A DNA stretch of 64,000 bases, taken from positions 1 to 64,000 of the forward strand of contig CAYIZP010000008.1 of the NCBI GenBank assembly GCA_964367905.1, given 5' to 3'. The notes beneath the pieces are model-generated. The model was given only the letters and a program-made list of their open reading frames with translations. It did not search any database and was not told where the DNA came from. The stretch comes from CAUPWF01 sp964367905 (GTDB lineage Bacteria > Bacillota > Clostridia > Lachnospirales > Lachnospiraceae). Positions 61,958-64,000 of the stretch are shown piece by piece; the first letter of the stretch is position 1, and the number at the start of each line of letters is the position of its first letter. The translations under genes and the position numbers were made by a program.

Positions 61958-62473
61958 TTGGAACGTTTATTTAATATCGATTTGCAACTGATATTCGAAA
62001 CAGTTACACTTGCAGCAGCAATGTTAGTACTCTTTACATTTCTTTCTTACATGCTGTTTGAACCAGTGAGAAAAATACTGGAGAAGAGAAGACAACGAAT
62101 TGTCGATGAGCAAGAGGCTACAAAGTTATCGAAGAGTGAAGCGGATCAATACAAAGAAGAGTATGAAGCGAAGCTATTGGTTGTAGAAAAAGAAGCGGAA
62201 GAAATCCTAAGTGTTGCGAGGAAGAAAGCGCAGAAAAATGAAGCCAAAATTGTAGAAGAAGCCAAAGAAGAGGCTGCCCGTATAATAAAGCGTGCACAAA
62301 ATGAAATTGAATTAGAGAAGAAGAGAGCGCTTGATGATATGAAACAAGAGATTGTTGCAATTGCTTCTCTAATGGCGGAGAAAGTAGTGTCGGCATCTAT
62401 GGATGTGACAATACAGGATAGTTTGGTAGAAGAAACTTTGAAGGAAATGGGTGAAAGCACATGGCAAAATTAG
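61958..62473 (+). CDS. atpF: ATP synthase F0 subunit b
   Basis: The 171-residue protein has one N-terminal membrane helix (about 10-32) and a long charged coiled coil (about 35-150) forming the peripheral stalk. The start is TTG at 61958, supported by a full AGGAGG 8 bases upstream and no ATG nearby that preserves the membrane helix. It overlaps atpH by 13 bases. Confidence 0.93.
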   Translation: MERLFNIDLQLIFETVTLAAAMLVLFTFLSYMLFEPVRKILEKRRQRIVDEQEATKLSKSEADQYKEEYEAKLLVVEKEAEEILSVARKKAQKNEAKIVEEAKEEAARIIKRAQNEIELEKKRALDDMKQEIVAIASLMAEKVVSASMDVTIQDSLVEETLKEMGESTWQN

Positions 62474-63012
62474 TTTCTAAAACATATGGAGATGCATTGT
62501 TTCAAGTTGCAAACGATGAGAGGAAAGTCGATGTTTTCTTTGAGCAGTCAAAAACAATTTTGGCGGTCTTGAATGAGAACAAAGATTTAGTGAAGTTATT
62601 GGAACAACCAAAGGTTGCCAAGACTGAGAAAATTGAGGTAGTGGAGAAAATCTTCGACGGAATGGTAGAGAAAGAAATCATCGGTTTGATGGTACTACTA
62701 ATCGAGAAGAGCCACTATGCAGATCTAGAGTCTGTATTCGAGTATTTTATCTCGGAAGTAAAAGAGGCGAAGAGAATCGGAGTGGCATATGTCACATCGG
62801 CAATCGAATTGAATGCGACTCAGAAGAGTAGCGTAGAGAAACGTCTCTTAGAAACAACTTCGTATCAGGAGTTGGAGATGAACTACGAAGAAGACAAGAG
62901 TGTGATTGGTGGAATGTTAATTCGTATTGGAGACCGTGTAATGGATACGACAATTCGTACGAAGTTACAAGGGTTGAATAAGGAGTTAAGAGACACACAA
63001 TTGAGTTTGTAA
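62461..63012 (+). CDS. atpH: ATP synthase F1 subunit delta
   Basis: The 183-residue delta subunit has the helical N-terminal domain (AKLVSKTYGDALFQVA) and a C-terminal domain with GGMLIRIGDRVMDTTIRTKL, the family signature. It links subunit b to the top of alpha3-beta3. Its position between atpF and atpA is standard. Confidence 0.94.
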   Translation: MAKLVSKTYGDALFQVANDERKVDVFFEQSKTILAVLNENKDLVKLLEQPKVAKTEKIEVVEKIFDGMVEKEIIGLMVLLIEKSHYADLESVFEYFISEVKEAKRIGVAYVTSAIELNATQKSSVEKRLLETTSYQELEMNYEEDKSVIGGMLIRIGDRVMDTTIRTKLQGLNKELRDTQLSL

Positions 63013-63069
63013 AAAGAATGCTAAGTGTTTACTTAGCGAAATATTATAGAAAGAAGGTGGATTCGCTTC

Positions 63070-64000
63070 ATGAATTTAAGACCAGAAGAAATCAGCTCAG
63101 TGATTAAAGAGCAGATTAAAAGATACGCCGCAGAGATGGAAGTTTCTGAGGTTGGAACCGTAATTCAAGTTGCCGATGGTATTTCACGTGTCCACGGTCT
63201 CGAGAATGCAATGCAAGGAGAACTATTGGAGTTCCCTGGCGAAGTATACGGGATGGTGTTAAACCTTGAGGAAGACAACGTAGGTGCAGTTCTTCTTGGG
63301 GATCACAAGAATATTAACGAAGGTGATATGGTTAAAACGACAGGTCGTGTAGTAGAAGTTCCTGTTGGAGATTGTATGTTGGGACGTGTTGTGAATGCGT
63401 TAGGACAACCAATTGATGGAAAAGGGCCGATTCAGGCAGATAAATTTAGACAAATTGAGAGAGTGGCATCAGGGGTTATCGCTAGAAAATCCGTAGATAC
63501 ACCACTTCAGACAGGTATCAAGGCGATTGACTCAATGATTCCAATCGGAAGAGGACAACGTGAGTTAATCATCGGAGATAGAGAGACAGGTAAAACAGCG
63601 ATTGCAATCGATACAATCATCAACCAAAAAGGTCAGAATGTTAAGTGTATCTATGTAGCGATCGGACAAAAAGCTTCGACTGTTGCAAACATCGTTCAAA
63701 CATTACAAGAGAATGGCGCGATGGACTATACAACAATCGTTGCATCTACAGCGAGTGAGTTGGCACCACTTCAATATATCGTGCCTTACTCAGGTTGTGC
63801 AATCGGTGAAGAGTGGATGGAGAATGGCGAAGACGTTCTGATCATCTATGATGATTTATCGAAACATGCGACAGCATACCGTACATTATCATTGTTGCTT
63901 CGTCGTCCACCAGGACGTGAGGCTTACCCTGGAGACGTATTCTACCTACACTCTAGATTATTAGAGCGTGCGGCACGTCTATCGGATGCATTGGGCGGCG
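63070..64000 (+). CDS. atpA: ATP synthase F1 subunit alpha (3' truncated by window end)
   Basis: The frame opens with ATG 63070 (GAAGGTGG upstream) and stays open to the window edge, giving the first 310 or so residues of about 500. The beta-barrel domain (GTVIQVADGISRVHGLENA) and the nucleotide-binding domain with P-loop GDRETGKT are present, followed by IGQKASTVANIV and IIYDDLSKHA. It is the non-catalytic nucleotide-binding subunit of F1. Downstream atpG, atpD and atpC are expected beyond the window. Confidence 0.95.
   Translation, partial: MNLRPEEISSVIKEQIKRYAAEMEVSEVGTVIQVADGISRVHGLENAMQGELLEFPGEVYGMVLNLEEDNVGAVLLGDHKNINEGDMVKTTGRVVEVPVGDCMLGRVVNALGQPIDGKGPIQADKFRQIERVASGVIARKSVDTPLQTGIKAIDSMIPIGRGQRELIIGDRETGKTAIAIDTIINQKGQNVKCIYVAIGQKASTVANIVQTLQENGAMDYTTIVASTASELAPLQYIVPYSGCAIGEEWMENGEDVLIIYDDLSKHATAYRTLSLLLRRPPGREAYPGDVFYLHSRLLERAARLSDALGG

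Overview
The window looks like a chromosomal piece of a low-GC, strictly anaerobic Gram-positive bacterium of the Clostridia, most likely Lachnospirales. Supporting features are an electron-bifurcating [FeFe] hydrogenase operon, an F-type ATP synthase with a Na+-type c subunit, sortase-anchored polysaccharide-degrading enzymes, YesM/YesN-type two-component control of a sugar ABC importer, and strong AGGAGG-type ribosome binding sites. I saw no rRNA, tRNA, CRISPR array, phage module or complete insertion sequence.

Layout: (1) 1-2.0 kb: 3' end of a repeat-rich surface protein, then a MATE transporter on the minus strand. (2) 2.2-8.5 kb: nucleoside-type ABC importer (BMP lipoprotein, double ATPase, two permeases) followed by an MTA/SAH-type deaminase, a purine-nucleoside salvage operon. 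(3) 8.7-38.4 kb: a large plant-glycan/uronate locus. It holds a sensor kinase and AraC-type response regulator, a GH95 enzyme, a carbohydrate ABC importer, a GH127-like enzyme, two giant tandem cell-wall-anchored GH115 proteins, uxuA, uxuB, an unrecognised 791-residue enzyme that resembles a lyase in layout, and KdgF and DhuI/RpiB-type proteins. The logic is: surface GH115 enzymes act on glucuronate-bearing glycan, the ABC importer takes up oligosaccharides, cytoplasmic enzymes trim them, and UxuAB plus KdgF/DhuI feed saturated and unsaturated uronates towards 2-keto-3-deoxygluconate. A 29-bp element conserved 25/29 lies exactly 64 bp upstream of both the GH95 and the binding-protein start codons and is the best candidate operator for the response regulator.

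(4) 38.4-41.3 kb, minus strand: a DUF4874/DUF4832-like protein, a nitroreductase and a class I methyltransferase. (5) 41.5-46.5 kb: a selenium/sulfur module (yedF, selD, class V aminotransferase, Se/S-carrier-like DUF3343), a hypothetical protein and a membrane-anchored GIY-YIG nuclease. This 5-kb segment is bounded on both sides by a striking array of four inverted nonamer pairs with a 74-bp period. I found no known element that explains it, and I consider it the most novel signal in the window. (6) 46.7-51.7 kb, minus strand: hydrogenase operon (NuoE-like, HATPase, 2Fe-2S protein, NuoF-like, HydA). (7) 51.9-56.2 kb: a DHH phosphoesterase, then a DRTGG / RsbW-like ATPase / HydA-like Fe-S protein / DRTGG / PHP cluster that looks like redox signalling. 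(8) 56.2-59.9 kb: second MATE transporter and an ABC ATPase/permease pair. (9) 60.1 kb to the end: ATP synthase operon behind a perfect-consensus promoter, truncated within atpA.
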